Source: Cyclobacteriaceae bacterium (lineage in GTDB: Bacteria > Bacteroidota > Bacteroidia > Cytophagales > Cyclobacteriaceae). Taken from it: 64,000 nt of DNA. The position numbers were made by a program, and so were the translations under genes. The notes under the pieces were generated by a model. The model did not search any database. It saw nothing but the letters and a program-made list of their open reading frames with translations, and was not told the DNA's origin. This document shows positions 53,901-62,622 of the stretch, in pieces (the stretch's first letter is position 1; every line of letters begins with the position of its first letter). Location of the stretch: positions 2,480,001 through 2,544,000 of the forward strand of contig CP129487.1 of the NCBI GenBank assembly GCA_030584025.1, in the 5' to 3' direction.

Positions 53901-54680
53901 ATTGATCCAAAGCGCAGAAAACCAACCGGCATCAAGGCCGCCATCATTCGCGAAAAAGGTGTAAATGGCGATCGCGAAATGGCCTACTCACTTTACCTCG
54001 CAGGTTTTGATGTGAAAGATGTACACATGACTGATTTGGTTACTGGCCGGGAAGATCTCACCGATGTAAACATGATTGTCTTCGTTGGTGGATTTTCCAA
54101 TTCCGATGTGCTTGGTTCAGCCAAAGGTTGGGCGGGTGCTTTCCTGTACAACGAGCGCGCAAAAAAGGCATTGGACAATTTTTATAAACGCAACGATACC
54201 CTAAGTCTTGGTGTATGCAACGGTTGCCAATTAATGATGGAGCTTGGTTTGCTTTATCCAGCATTGGGTGAACAACATCCGCGCATGCATCATAACGGTT
54301 CGGGTAAATTTGAATCGGCATTTATCAACCTGACCATCCCTGAGAATAATTCGATCATGTTTAAGTCGTTATCAGGTGCCCGCTTGGGCGCATGGGTAGC
54401 GCATGGTGAGGGTCAATTCAGTTTAGGCGCAGCAGCGAAGTTTGGTAAAGTGGCGGCTATCTACAGTTATGAGGCTTACCCCGGCAATCCCAACGATTCA
54501 GAAAATGCCATAGCCGCCTTATGTTCCGAGGATAGCCGGCACCTGGCCATCATGCCGCACATTGAACGATCGCTATTCCCGTGGAACTGGCCATATTACC
54601 CGCAAGATCGTCAGACAGATGAAATCGGACCATGGATAGAAGCCTTCATAAACGCTAAAAACTGGATTTCTAAAAATTAA
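50994..54680 (+). CDS. purL: Phosphoribosylformylglycinamidine synthase (large fused form)
   Basis: 1228 residues, the fused PurS-PurL-PurQ form. Linker and ATPase domains include SQVNSEHCRHKIFNG (about 162-176), ETHNFPTTVEPFNGAATGSG and a second AIRS-like unit with GKDSLSMA. The C-terminal glutamine amidotransferase has the catalytic Cys in LGVCNGCQLMMELG and a late His-Glu in IMPHIERSLFPW. It converts FGAR to FGAM in purine synthesis, using ATP and glutamine. Intact. Confidence 0.97.
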   Translation: MILFFRSSTNIVFAVGAAQPLQSTDIQKLEWLFGGAKPLPEKSISGFFIGPRKEMVTPWSTNAVEITQTMGISGITRIEEFFTVTGKDAAYDKMLQVLYTVLNQDLFTIHHQPEAIVEVDDIAAYNEKEGLALSAEEIQYLEQVSRELGRKLTDSEVFGFSQVNSEHCRHKIFNGTFIIDGEEKTSTLFQLIKKTSKENPNYIVSAYKDNVAFIKGPRIEQFAPARQDQPDYFEVKDIDSVISLKAETHNFPTTVEPFNGAATGSGGEIRDRLAGGKGSLPLAGTAVYITSYPRLEGGRSWEKKFPARKWLYQSPEEILIKASDGASDFGNKFGQPLISGSLLTFEHFEGDKKFGFDKVIMLAGGIGFGKEKDSQKEHLKPGDKIVLLGGDNYRIGMGGGAVSSVATGEYGNAIELNAIQRSNPEMQKRAMNAIRALAELDHNPIVSIHDHGAGGHFNCLSELLEETGGVIHIDKIPVGDPTLSDKEILSNESQERMGLALHEKDIDLLKRIADRERSPMYVIGEATGDNRLVFEKANQDKKPVNFEVRHLLGSSPKTILTDTTSKSVFQEVQYDEKKLPTYLEAVLQLEAVACKDWLTNKVDRSVTGKVATQQTCGELQLPLNNVGVMALDFLSNKGIATAIGHAPGAALVNPAAGSRMAIAEALTNILFAPLTHGLKGVSLSANWMWPAKQTGENAKLYQAVEAVSEFAIQLGINIPTGKDSLSMAQKYPNGEVVLSPGTVIISAVGEVEDIRKTISPALQPVWDSQLIYVDLSKDEWKLGGSSFAQVTNVLGTDAPTISDAAYFSKVFEVVQQLIKNNQVLSGHDISSGGLITTLLEMCFPNASTGLQLNLTDHGDDLIKVLFAENPGIVLQVNDDQVTSILAKNNITFSKLGSVVKSSTLNIRYKHQDHTFDVAALRDTWFKTSYLLDKKQRKAEHATLRYHNYKQQPLSYTFQSAFTGTFSNYGIDPKRRKPTGIKAAIIREKGVNGDREMAYSLYLAGFDVKDVHMTDLVTGREDLTDVNMIVFVGGFSNSDVLGSAKGWAGAFLYNERAKKALDNFYKRNDTLSLGVCNGCQLMMELGLLYPALGEQHPRMHHNGSGKFESAFINLTIPENNSIMFKSLSGARLGAWVAHGEGQFSLGAAAKFGKVAAIYSYEAYPGNPNDSENAIAALCSEDSRHLAIMPHIERSLFPWNWPYYPQDRQTDEIGPWIEAFINAKNWISKN

Positions 54681-54754
54681 TAAAAACAGAACAGGCTTCC
54701 CGTTGTTCTTACAGGATTAGTGTGTTACCTTCATTTCACTAAATCTAAACGGGT

Positions 54755-55327
54755 ATGAAAAAAGGGCAGTGTATTCTCCTGCTTCTGGCGGGGTTGCTAA
54801 CAGGTTGCTTGGGCTACAAAGAACTTCCGGTTGAGTACGATTACAGCTATAAGGGTCAATTCAAAAAATACCGCAGTTTCGAAATAATGAAGCCGGTTGG
54901 TTTGAATGACGAAACCATGATCAATGAGCAAATTGAATCGGCCATTGTTTCCCGAATGAAATTCTTAGGGTACAGGCAGACATCAAATAAGCCACACCTT
55001 TTAGTCAATTTTAAGCTCTTTGAAGACAGTCTTGGTTTTACCGGGTATGCACAACCCGAAATTGAAGAATGGATTAAAACGCAAGATGAGAACCTCAATT
55101 ACGATCGCAAAAAATTTGATTTGCAAACGGGCACGCTTCTGATTCAATTTTTTGACAGACGTCAGAACCGTTCCGTTTGGCAAGGCTATGCCACTACACT
55201 CTATGGTAAAATAGACTATTCCAACCAGCGCCACCTGCGCAATGCAGTTATCTCCATCCTGGATAAATACCGGTTTTGGGCCGAAGGTTTTATGGAAGGA
55301 ACTGCCAGTACTGAAACCGATTTATAG
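54755..55327 (+). CDS. DUF4136 lipoprotein
   Basis: 190 residues. Lipoprotein signal peptide with lipobox AGLLTGC and Cys18. The body matches the DUF4136 layout: a short DYSYKGQFKKYRSFEI start, an IESAIVSRMKFLGYRQ helix, then RQNRSVWQGYATTLYGK. Such proteins are envelope lipoproteins of unknown function in many Gram-negatives. Monocistronic by appearance. Confidence 0.88.
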   Translation: MKKGQCILLLLAGLLTGCLGYKELPVEYDYSYKGQFKKYRSFEIMKPVGLNDETMINEQIESAIVSRMKFLGYRQTSNKPHLLVNFKLFEDSLGFTGYAQPEIEEWIKTQDENLNYDRKKFDLQTGTLLIQFFDRRQNRSVWQGYATTLYGKIDYSNQRHLRNAVISILDKYRFWAEGFMEGTASTETDL

Positions 55328-55383
55328 GCTACTTTTTAGCCAGAAATTTCCGTCCGAGGGATTAGTTTTCTGAAAATTAATTC

Positions 55384-55391
55384 TACCTTTG
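55384..55391 (+). promoter_or_regulatory. -7 box TACCTTTG of the tRNA-Gln gene
   Basis: Exact TAnnTTTG match, 43 bases before the mature tRNA 5' end. Confidence 0.5.
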
Positions 55392-55433
55392 CAATCCCAA
55401 AAAACAGGGTTTTCTTGCTTAAAACAAGGAAAT

Positions 55434-55504
55434 TGTCCGATGGTGTAACGGTAGCACAGAAGATTTTGGTTCTTTTAGTCAGGGTTCGAATCCTTGTCGG
55501 ACAA
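55434..55504 (+). tRNA. tRNA-Gln (anticodon TTG)
   Basis: A full cloverleaf can be drawn: 7-base acceptor stem TGTCCGA/TCGGACA, D-arm GTG/CAC, anticodon stem GAAGA/TCTTT (one G-U pair) with loop TTTTGGT giving TTG, variable TAGT, T-arm CAGGG/CCTTG with loop TTCGAAT, and discriminator A. The 3' CCA is not encoded. Reads CAA (and CAG by wobble). Confidence 0.97.
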
Positions 55505-55510
55505 CAAAAG

Positions 55511-55538
55511 CCCTCCCAACCGTTTCGGGAGGGTTTTT
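55511..55538 (+). terminator. Intrinsic terminator after tRNA-Gln
   Basis: CCCTCCC/GGGAGGG perfect 7-base stem around a 9-base loop, followed by five T, 6 bases after the tRNA. prs starts 16 bases beyond, so it needs its own promoter or reads through. Confidence 0.85.
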
Positions 55539-55554
55539 AGTTTAACGCAAAACG

Positions 55555-56484
55555 ATGGCTGTAAAAATTTTCAGCGGAAGGGCTACCACATATCTGGCCG
55601 AAAAGATTGCCGATGCTTACGGTGAAAACCTGGGGGTTGTAAACTACCAGCAATTCAGCGATGGCGAAATGTCGCCCTTTATTGCCGAATCTGTGCGCGG
55701 CCATGAGGTCTTCATCATCCAATCAACCATCCCTCCTTCTGATAACCTGATGGAGCTTTTATTGATGGTAGATGCAGCCAAGCGTGCCAGTGCTTCCAGC
55801 GTTAACGTGGTTATCCCCTATTTTGGCTATGCGCGTCAGGATCGTAAAGATCGCCCGCGTGTTTCCATTGCTGCCAAACTAATCGCCAACCTGATTTCAG
55901 CGGCCGGAGCCGACCGGATTATGGCTTGTGATTTACATGCCGACCAGATTCAAGGCTTTTTTGATATCCCGGTAGATCACCTGGATGGAGCGTATATATT
56001 TGTTCCATACCTGAAATCACTTCAGTTAGAGAACATCATGTTTGCCTCACCGGATGTGGGCGGTATAAAACGTGCCAGAAGCTTTGCCAAGTTTTTTGAT
56101 GCCGAGCTTGCCGTTTGTGATAAATACAGAAAAGAAGCCAACAAAGTTGAATCCATGCGCCTGATTGGTGAAGTGGAAGGCAAGGATGTAGTACTGATTG
56201 ATGACCTGGTGGACACTGCTGGAACCATTTGTAAGGCTGCTGCCCTCTTGAAAGAAAAAGGAGCCCGCACCGTACGTGCAGCTTGTACGCACCCTGTGCT
56301 GTCTGGTAAGGCTTACGAAAACATTGAAAATTCAGTATTGGAAGAATTGGTTGTTGCCGATACGATTCCCCTGAAGAAAGAGATAGCAAAAATTAAAGTG
56401 CTCACGGTATCCGAATTATTCGCGAAAGCCATTCGGAAAATCCATGATCATGAATCGATTAGTTCGTTGTTCATTAAATTGTAA
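55555..56484 (+). CDS. prs: Ribose-phosphate pyrophosphokinase
   Basis: 309 residues, family length. SDGEMSPFIAESVRGHEVFI and YFGYARQDRKDRPR are the N-terminal ATP-binding and flexible loops. The PRPP loop DLVDTAGT (near 218-225) and CDLHADQIQGFF are present. It makes PRPP from ribose-5-phosphate and ATP for nucleotide and amino acid synthesis. Followed 29 bases later by rplY, a common pair in Bacteroidota. Confidence 0.98.
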   Translation: MAVKIFSGRATTYLAEKIADAYGENLGVVNYQQFSDGEMSPFIAESVRGHEVFIIQSTIPPSDNLMELLLMVDAAKRASASSVNVVIPYFGYARQDRKDRPRVSIAAKLIANLISAAGADRIMACDLHADQIQGFFDIPVDHLDGAYIFVPYLKSLQLENIMFASPDVGGIKRARSFAKFFDAELAVCDKYRKEANKVESMRLIGEVEGKDVVLIDDLVDTAGTICKAAALLKEKGARTVRAACTHPVLSGKAYENIENSVLEELVVADTIPLKKEIAKIKVLTVSELFAKAIRKIHDHESISSLFIKL

Positions 56485-56513
56485 TTATTAATTAAACCAT
56501 AAATTTTAAAACC

Positions 56514-57182
56514 ATGAAAACTGTTGAGATTGTAGGGTATAAAAGAGCGAATCTCGGCAAGTCTGATTCTCAGCGATTGAGAAATGAAGGATTTGTTCCC
56601 TGTGTTGTGTATGGCGGAAATGAGCAAGTGCATTTCTATGCGCCCATGATTCTATTCCGCGAATTGGTGTACACCAACGAAGCCCACTTTGTACACCTGA
56701 ACATCGAAGGACAAGAGTCTGAAGCGATTCTTCAGGAAGTTCAGTTCCATCCGGTGAGCGAGGTTATCCTCCATGCCGATTTCCTGAAAGTTGAAGAGGG
56801 AAGAAAAATCAGAATGAGCATTCCTATCCGATTGGTTGGTAAAGCCAAAGGTGTTGATAAAGGTGGTACCTTGGTGCGCAAGCGTGCAGCCCTGAAGGTT
56901 GAGGGTTTTCCCAAAGACATGCCTGACCACATTGATGTGGACGTTACTGAGCTTGACTTCCACCATGCCATTAAAGTGGCCGATATGAAAATGGAAGGCT
57001 TAACATTCCTGGATCCTAAAGCTGCTGCGATTGCCGCAGTGGAAGTTCCGCGCGCTGCCAAGCTTGCTGCTGAAGCTGCTGCAACGCCCGCTGAAGGTGC
57101 TGCTGCTCCGGCTGCTGGTGCCGCTCCGGCTGCTGATGCCAAAAAGGCTGAAGCTCCTAAGAAGGAAGAAGGAAAGAAATAA
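56514..57182 (+). CDS. rplY: Ribosomal protein bL25 (Ctc form)
   Basis: 222 residues. The N-terminal L25 beta-barrel (1-90, VEIVGYKRANLGKSDSQRLR, GFVPCVVYGG) is followed by the TL5/Ctc domain (about 95-180), which E. coli L25 lacks, and a low-complexity Ala/Pro/Lys tail (about 185-222). It binds 5S rRNA in the large subunit. Probably co-transcribed with prs; a strong terminator follows. Confidence 0.97.
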   Translation: MKTVEIVGYKRANLGKSDSQRLRNEGFVPCVVYGGNEQVHFYAPMILFRELVYTNEAHFVHLNIEGQESEAILQEVQFHPVSEVILHADFLKVEEGRKIRMSIPIRLVGKAKGVDKGGTLVRKRAALKVEGFPKDMPDHIDVDVTELDFHHAIKVADMKMEGLTFLDPKAAAIAAVEVPRAAKLAAEAAATPAEGAAAPAAGAAPAADAKKAEAPKKEEGKK

Positions 57183-57200
57183 TACTTTAAGTTATCCTGT

Positions 57201-57234
57201 AAAAAACCTTCCTGTCACGCAGGAAGGTTTTTTT
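57201..57234 (+). terminator. Intrinsic terminator after rplY
   Basis: Perfect 12-base stem AAAACCTTCCTG/CAGGAAGGTTTT around TCACG, continued by T residues. Ends the prs-rplY transcript. Confidence 0.9.
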
Positions 57235-57274
57235 ATGCTTTACCCATTATCTTGAACACTGAAATTTCCTTTTG

Positions 57275-57835
57275 ATGAAGTATTTAATAGCTGGCTTGGG
57301 AAATATTGGTGCCGAGTATGAACTCACGCGACACAATATTGGCTTCCTGGTACTCGACCGTCTGGCTGACGTGAAAGGAATCACCTTTGAACTATCCCGT
57401 CATGCGGAAAAAGCAGAACTTAAGTTCAAAGGAAGACAAATTCACTTGATCAAACCAACCACCTACATGAACCTGAGCGGCAAGGCAATAGCCTACTGGT
57501 TGCAGGAACTTAAAATACCGAAGGAAAACTTGTTGGTTATTGTAGATGATATCGCTTTGCCGTTTGGTACCCTGCGCATGCGCAAACAAGGTAGTGCAGC
57601 CGGTCATAACGGACTAACCAATATCGAGCAGGTGCTTGGAGGTGCTGACTATACTCGTTTACGCTTTGGTATCGGTAACAATTTTAATAAAGGTCAGCAG
57701 GTGGATTATGTACTCGGAAACTTCACCCAGGAAGAATTCCAGGCATTGCCTCCACTGATGGATAAGGCCAGTGAAATGATTCTGTCATTCTGCACAATCG
57801 GACCTGATCGTACCATGAGCCTATACAACTCCTGA
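57275..57835 (+). CDS. pth: Peptidyl-tRNA hydrolase
   Basis: About 186 residues from the ATG at 57275 (a TTG three bases earlier is less likely). Signature GLGNIGAEYELTRHNIGF with the catalytic His in TRHNIGF, PTTYMNLSGKA, and VDDIALPFGTLRMRKQGSAA with the catalytic Asp. It frees tRNAs from prematurely released peptidyl-tRNA. Convergent with metG, one base between the two stops. Confidence 0.97.
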   Translation: MKYLIAGLGNIGAEYELTRHNIGFLVLDRLADVKGITFELSRHAEKAELKFKGRQIHLIKPTTYMNLSGKAIAYWLQELKIPKENLLVIVDDIALPFGTLRMRKQGSAAGHNGLTNIEQVLGGADYTRLRFGIGNNFNKGQQVDYVLGNFTQEEFQALPPLMDKASEMILSFCTIGPDRTMSLYNS

Positions 57836-57836
57836 T

Positions 57837-59924
57837 TTAGCTCACGGTTGAACCTGGAGTAACAATTTCGTTCGGTTGAAGCAAGCGTAGTTTTCCATCC
57901 ACATCTTCGGCCATTAAAATCATGCCCTGCGATTCAATACCCATCATTTTACGAGGGGCAAGATTGGCAATCAAGGTTACTTGCTTTCCTACCATTTCTT
58001 CAGGTGAATAATGCTGCGCGATTCCACTTAATACGGTTCGTTGATCAACGCCTGTATCGACCGTTAGCTTTAATAACTTGTTAGATTTCTCCATTTTTTC
58101 GGCTGCCAACACCTTACCCACCCGAATGTCAAGCTTACCAAAATCATCAATGGTTATTTCAGGCTTCAAAGCTTTAACTGAGGCCACCGGCTTTTCATTT
58201 TCCATTTTTGTCTTTCGTAGTTTTTGCACCTGTTGTTCAATCTCCTCGTCCTCCACATTTTTATACAGCAATTCGGGTTGACCCAGTTGGTGATGTTGTG
58301 GGACCGAATTGACCAATTCTTCTTTTAACCAAAATTGTTTCCAGTTTACCTCAAATGAGGCACTGTTTAGTTGCTTACGCAGACTGGCTGCTGCATCGGG
58401 TAAAAAGGGATCGCAGGCTATGGCAATGTTGCCCACAATGGTTATGGCATAATTTAAAATACAGCCTACGGCTTCCATATCTTCCTTGGCCAATTTCCAC
58501 GGCTCGGTATCCGCTAAGAACTTATTCCCGATACGCGCCATGTTCATTAATTGAAACTGAGCTTCACGGAAACGAAAATCATTCAGTGCACCAATCATTT
58601 CTTTAACCGAAACATTCAACTCATCGTGTGCCTTGTTATAATGCTCAAGGATTTTCTTTCTGCGATCGGTTGTTCCTGGTAACTCGTGCTCGGAAGGAAC
58701 CCTACCCTCAAAATACTTCCAGGTGAGCACCATTACCCTATTCACAAAATTTCCGAAAATGGCCACCAACTCACTGTTTACTTTCTGTTGGTAATCCTTC
58801 CAGGTAAAATCCGAGTCTTTAGTTTCAGGCGAAATGGATGTAAGCACATACCGCAATTCATCGCGTCTGCCCGGAAAATCCTTCAGGTATTCATGTAACC
58901 AAACGGCATGATTACGCGAGGTAGAAATTTTATCACCCTCCAGATTTAAAAATTCATTTGCCGGAACGTTATCCGGAAGAATATAATCCCCAGCGGCTTT
59001 CAGTATGGCCGGAAAAATGATACAATGAAAAACGATGTTGTCCTTACCAATAAAGTGAATCAATCGCGTTTCCGGATCCTTCCAATACTTCTCCCAGCCC
59101 TCTGGTTTTAATTCTTTTGTAGCCGAAATGTAGCCGATTGGCGCATCGAACCACACGTACAACACTTTACCTTTTGCATCCGCCAGTGGAACAGGCACAC
59201 CCCAATCCAGGTCGCGGGTAATGGAACGGGGTTGTAAGCCCTGATCTATCCACGATTTACATTGACCATACACATTTATCTTCCAGTCATCCTTATGGCC
59301 GACAATAACCCACTCACGTAGCCACGATTCATATTTATCCAGTGGGAAATACCAATGACGCGTGGGCTTAAGAACCGGAGTTTTCCCTGAAACCGTAGAA
59401 CGTGGGTTGATCAACTGTCGTGGACTCAGGCTCGTGCCGCACTTCTCACATTGATCGCCATACGCATTGGCATGTCCGCAATTCGGGCAGGTACCAATGA
59501 TGTACCGGTCTGCCAGAAAAATATGCTCCTGCTCATCATAATATTGATCAGAGGTCTCCTCCAGAAATATCTTCTGCTCATAAATTTTCTTAAAAAATTC
59601 CTGGGCAGTCTCGTAGTGAACCTCGGATGATGTTCGGGAATAGATATCAAATGAAATCCCAAAATCCGTAAAGGCTTGCTTCATCAACCCATGATACTTA
59701 TCTACGAACTGACGGGGTGAAACTCCCTCCTTCTTTGCACCTAACGTTATGGCCACTCCATGCTCATCAGAGCCACAAATAAAAATCACATCATCGCCAC
59801 GCAACCTTAAATAGCGCACATAGGTATCAGCAGGCAGGTAAGCACCTGCAATGTGTCCAACATGTAATGGCCCATTCGCATAGGGCAAAGCTGCGGTTAC
59901 AGTGGTTCGCTTAAATTTCTTCAT
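57837..59924 (-). CDS. metG: Methionyl-tRNA synthetase
   Basis: 695 residues. Class I motifs: HIGH form in NGPLHVGHIAGAYL (about 18-31) and KMSKS form in DKISTSRNH. A zinc knuckle with four cysteines (CPNCGHANAYGDQCEKCG) lies about 145-162. The C-terminal tRNA-binding (EMAP/Trbp111-like) domain starts at about 590 (LDIRVGKVLAAEKMEKSNKL). It charges tRNA-Met. Full length. Confidence 0.98.
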   Translation of the reverse strand: MKKFKRTTVTAALPYANGPLHVGHIAGAYLPADTYVRYLRLRGDDVIFICGSDEHGVAITLGAKKEGVSPRQFVDKYHGLMKQAFTDFGISFDIYSRTSSEVHYETAQEFFKKIYEQKIFLEETSDQYYDEQEHIFLADRYIIGTCPNCGHANAYGDQCEKCGTSLSPRQLINPRSTVSGKTPVLKPTRHWYFPLDKYESWLREWVIVGHKDDWKINVYGQCKSWIDQGLQPRSITRDLDWGVPVPLADAKGKVLYVWFDAPIGYISATKELKPEGWEKYWKDPETRLIHFIGKDNIVFHCIIFPAILKAAGDYILPDNVPANEFLNLEGDKISTSRNHAVWLHEYLKDFPGRRDELRYVLTSISPETKDSDFTWKDYQQKVNSELVAIFGNFVNRVMVLTWKYFEGRVPSEHELPGTTDRRKKILEHYNKAHDELNVSVKEMIGALNDFRFREAQFQLMNMARIGNKFLADTEPWKLAKEDMEAVGCILNYAITIVGNIAIACDPFLPDAAASLRKQLNSASFEVNWKQFWLKEELVNSVPQHHQLGQPELLYKNVEDEEIEQQVQKLRKTKMENEKPVASVKALKPEITIDDFGKLDIRVGKVLAAEKMEKSNKLLKLTVDTGVDQRTVLSGIAQHYSPEEMVGKQVTLIANLAPRKMMGIESQGMILMAEDVDGKLRLLQPNEIVTPGSTVS

Positions 59925-59990
59925 AACAATAAAACACCAATCACAAATTTGTGAATTGCAAAGATGTGCATTGATCGGGAGGTAAAAAAA

Positions 59991-62222
59991 TCAGGCGCTG
60001 GCTTTGGTCTCTTCGTTCTCCTGTTCCTGGGACGCCTCTGTTAATTCCTTTGGAATTTCGAGCGGCAAGGTGGCATAGAATTCAGTAAATCCTTCTGAAG
60101 TTAATTGCAGACCGACATCCCCGCCCAGGCGGCTAACAGCTTGCTTGATCAGGTACAGACCAAGTCCGCCTGTACCCGACTTTTCAGAGGCCCGTGTAAA
60201 CATCTGAAAAATTTTGTCGGGGTTCTCCAGGGCAATACCCACACCATTGTCGATTACATGAACGTGTAGGTTCGGCCCTTCGATAAAGATCTTAATATGC
60301 ACAAAAGGAACCACACGCTCGGAATCATTATGAAACTTGATGGCATTGTCGATCAGGTTTTCGAGGATGATACGGATTAATGCATCATCGGAGCGGAAGA
60401 TCATGTTCCGTTGAATATCCCTTTTGAACTGAAAACCTTTTGGCAATCCCTTCTTCGATTCAAGCAAGATAATATCGTCCACTACTTTATCCATATCCAA
60501 CGGCTCAGGATGTATAGCTGCACTGTTGATTTGGTTGATGATGAGCAACCGGGTTAATATGCGGTTCAGTTTGGTAGCGGTTTCATCAAGTTTTTGCAAA
60601 TAGCCCAACGCCAACTGGTCTTTTACATCCATCAACGCTACATTGCACATGCCTTTAAGGCTAGCCAAAGGGCCACGTATATCGTGAGAGGTTTTGTAAA
60701 TAAAATTATCCAGTTCTTTGTTCACCTTTTCCAGGGAAGTATTGGCCACCAATAAATCGGCTGTAGCCTTTTTTACTTCGGCTTCAAGTTTGTCATTGTA
60801 TGACTGCAATTGCTTGTTTTGGGCTTCAATGGTGGCATTGGCTTCGGCCAGTTTTGTATTCGTTACAGATAACCTCGCATTTACTCTCCTTCTTACTTTG
60901 TTATTATGATATAATACAAACACCAATAAGGCCGCCAGAAAGGCAATGGTACCGATTGCCAGGTTGAGCATACGCTGGCGGGCGAGGGCTTCATCCTTAA
61001 GCTCAATGGTTCTCAGGTTCTCACGTTCTTCGAACTGGGTTTGGGTTTTGGCGATGTTTTTGATAAGTTCTTCGCCAATAAGGCTATCTTTTAAATTAAT
61101 ATATCTCTTTTGATAAATCGAGGCTTTCTCAAATTCTCTCTGCAGGCTATAAAGATTTGAGAATTCCTTATAAAAATCCAAAACCAGTTGATTATAACCC
61201 AGTGATGTAACGATATCCTCACCTCTGAGAAGGTGCGCCTCAGCTTGCTTTAGGTTTTCTCTTCTTAACTCTATTCTAGCGAGATATACAAGATTCTCTG
61301 CTTGAAACCTCTTGTTATCATTATCGGTTGCAAAATTTAAGGACTGAGTGAAGTGTCTATGTGATTCATCAAAATCATCCAAATAGTAATATGCAACTCC
61401 TAATCCTGACTCACCTTCAATCAAAATATCACTTCCGCAATTCTCTCCACATACCTTCAATCCTTCTTTAATGGAATTTAAAGCCCGAGCAAAATCTTTT
61501 AGATGTATATTACAAACACCAAGATTAATCAAAAGTCTGTCCAGGCCGTAAACATCATTAATTTCTCTTTTAATGTTTAAAGCCCTTTCAAAATACTCCA
61601 ATGCCTTTTGATAATTTTTCAATTTGAAGTAGATGAAGCCGATATTATTTAAAGTAACACTGACTTCACTCTGAGTTCCTATTTCTTCTCGTATTATCAA
61701 TGATTCAAAATGATAAGCTAAAGCCACATCATACTCCGCTTTCAATGAATGGGTAATCGCTACAGAGTTTAATAAAATCTTGACTTCATCCCTAAAGCCA
61801 TTACGCACCGCGATATCTAGACCAAACTTTGCTGTCGAAATCGCACTATCCAAAATTTCAAGTCTTCTATAAGCTGAACTTTGTAAACGGCAAGCCCTTA
61901 CTATTCTTAGACTATCACCGATACGAGCTGAGTATAGTCGACTCTCAGTTGAAAACTCAACTGCTTGAATATTATCAACATCAATAAATTCATATGCCAA
62001 TTCATACAAAACATCAGCTTTCTCCCCACCTGAAGCAGAAGCATTTAATTTAATTAAAGAATCAATACGAGCATTTTGACTGTAAGCAGTAACAGAAACT
62101 AGGATCAATAGAATTTGGGAAGGATGGAGTATCCGAGCATTAAATGAAAACTTGTTGAAAAATTGGTACACTGGTAATTTTGCAAAATTTTTAACTGAAA
62201 TGGAGTCCATTACATCCTGCAT
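59991..62222 (-). CDS. TPR-containing sensor histidine kinase
   Basis: 743 residues. An N-terminal export signal (hydrophobic about 35-48) is followed by tetratricopeptide repeats over about 60-390; the clearest is NNIGFIYFKLKNYQKALEYF, then NLGVCNIHLKDFARALNSI. One membrane helix (about 425-447) leads to a coiled coil and a HisKA domain with phosphoacceptor His in YKTSHDIRGPLASLKG, then the ATPase lid DNGVGI and GTGGLGLYLIK. The repeats should be periplasmic and may bind a peptide or protein signal. No receiver domain is fused and no response regulator is adjacent. Divergent from the small lipopeptide gene. Confidence 0.92.
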   Translation of the reverse strand: MQDVMDSISVKNFAKLPVYQFFNKFSFNARILHPSQILLILVSVTAYSQNARIDSLIKLNASASGGEKADVLYELAYEFIDVDNIQAVEFSTESRLYSARIGDSLRIVRACRLQSSAYRRLEILDSAISTAKFGLDIAVRNGFRDEVKILLNSVAITHSLKAEYDVALAYHFESLIIREEIGTQSEVSVTLNNIGFIYFKLKNYQKALEYFERALNIKREINDVYGLDRLLINLGVCNIHLKDFARALNSIKEGLKVCGENCGSDILIEGESGLGVAYYYLDDFDESHRHFTQSLNFATDNDNKRFQAENLVYLARIELRRENLKQAEAHLLRGEDIVTSLGYNQLVLDFYKEFSNLYSLQREFEKASIYQKRYINLKDSLIGEELIKNIAKTQTQFEERENLRTIELKDEALARQRMLNLAIGTIAFLAALLVFVLYHNNKVRRRVNARLSVTNTKLAEANATIEAQNKQLQSYNDKLEAEVKKATADLLVANTSLEKVNKELDNFIYKTSHDIRGPLASLKGMCNVALMDVKDQLALGYLQKLDETATKLNRILTRLLIINQINSAAIHPEPLDMDKVVDDIILLESKKGLPKGFQFKRDIQRNMIFRSDDALIRIILENLIDNAIKFHNDSERVVPFVHIKIFIEGPNLHVHVIDNGVGIALENPDKIFQMFTRASEKSGTGGLGLYLIKQAVSRLGGDVGLQLTSEGFTEFYATLPLEIPKELTEASQEQENEETKASA

Positions 62223-62278
62223 ATTTGGGTTACAATTTAAACATTAAGAACAACTCTAAAACTAAACCCCATAAGATT

Positions 62279-62419
62279 ATGAAAAAGTTACTCTACTCTT
62301 TAGCCTTGGCATTATTCGTTTCAGTTGGTTTATCTGCTTGCAGTGATGAAGAGATTAAGCCTACAACGGAACTTGATAACGGAGCAGCTGGTGTGCAAGG
62401 TGATCAAGGCAAAAATTGA
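62279..62419 (+). CDS. 46-residue small lipoprotein
   Basis: From the ATG at 62279 the peptide has a classical lipoprotein signal (MKKLLYSLALALFVSVGLSAC) with lipidation Cys21, leaving a 26-residue acidic mature part: SDEEIKPTTE, then LDNGAAGVQGDQGKN. An in-frame ATG at 62225 would only add 18 polar residues and spoil the signal. The mature part shares the pattern D-E-(E)-I-K-x-T-T with the next ORF. No known family. Lies opposite the TPR kinase, with a 56-base gap between starts. Confidence 0.6.
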   Translation: MKKLLYSLALALFVSVGLSACSDEEIKPTTELDNGAAGVQGDQGKN

Positions 62420-62448
62420 TTCTTTCAGCTATTTAAATCAGCATCAAC

Positions 62449-62622
62449 ATGAAAACTAAAGCATCAATACTTTTGGCAATAGTTGCAATAGCAACAGCTT
62501 CTTTTACTGTAACGAGCATAAGCAAATCCACTGGGGATGAGATTAAAGAAACCACAAATACTCAACCACAGAGGGCATATGATGAGCCCGCAGGAGGATT
62601 TGTTACAGAAGATAAATTCTAA
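62449..62622 (+). CDS. 57-residue small exported peptide
   Basis: ATG at 62449 to TAA at 62622, 29 bases after the previous ORF. Basic start (MKTKAS), a hydrophobic core (ILLAIVAIATASFTVTS), then a polar mature part GDEIKETTNTQPQRAYDEP and AGGFVTEDKF. It has no lipobox cysteine, so it would be released or membrane-held. GDEIKETT resembles DEEIKPTT of the preceding lipopeptide. Function unknown. Confidence 0.55.
   Translation: MKTKASILLAIVAIATASFTVTSISKSTGDEIKETTNTQPQRAYDEPAGGFVTEDKF

Noticed and set aside
54688..54710. Terminator after purL (AGAACA/TGTTCT repeat)
   Set aside because: Only six pairs, a ten-base loop and no T run.
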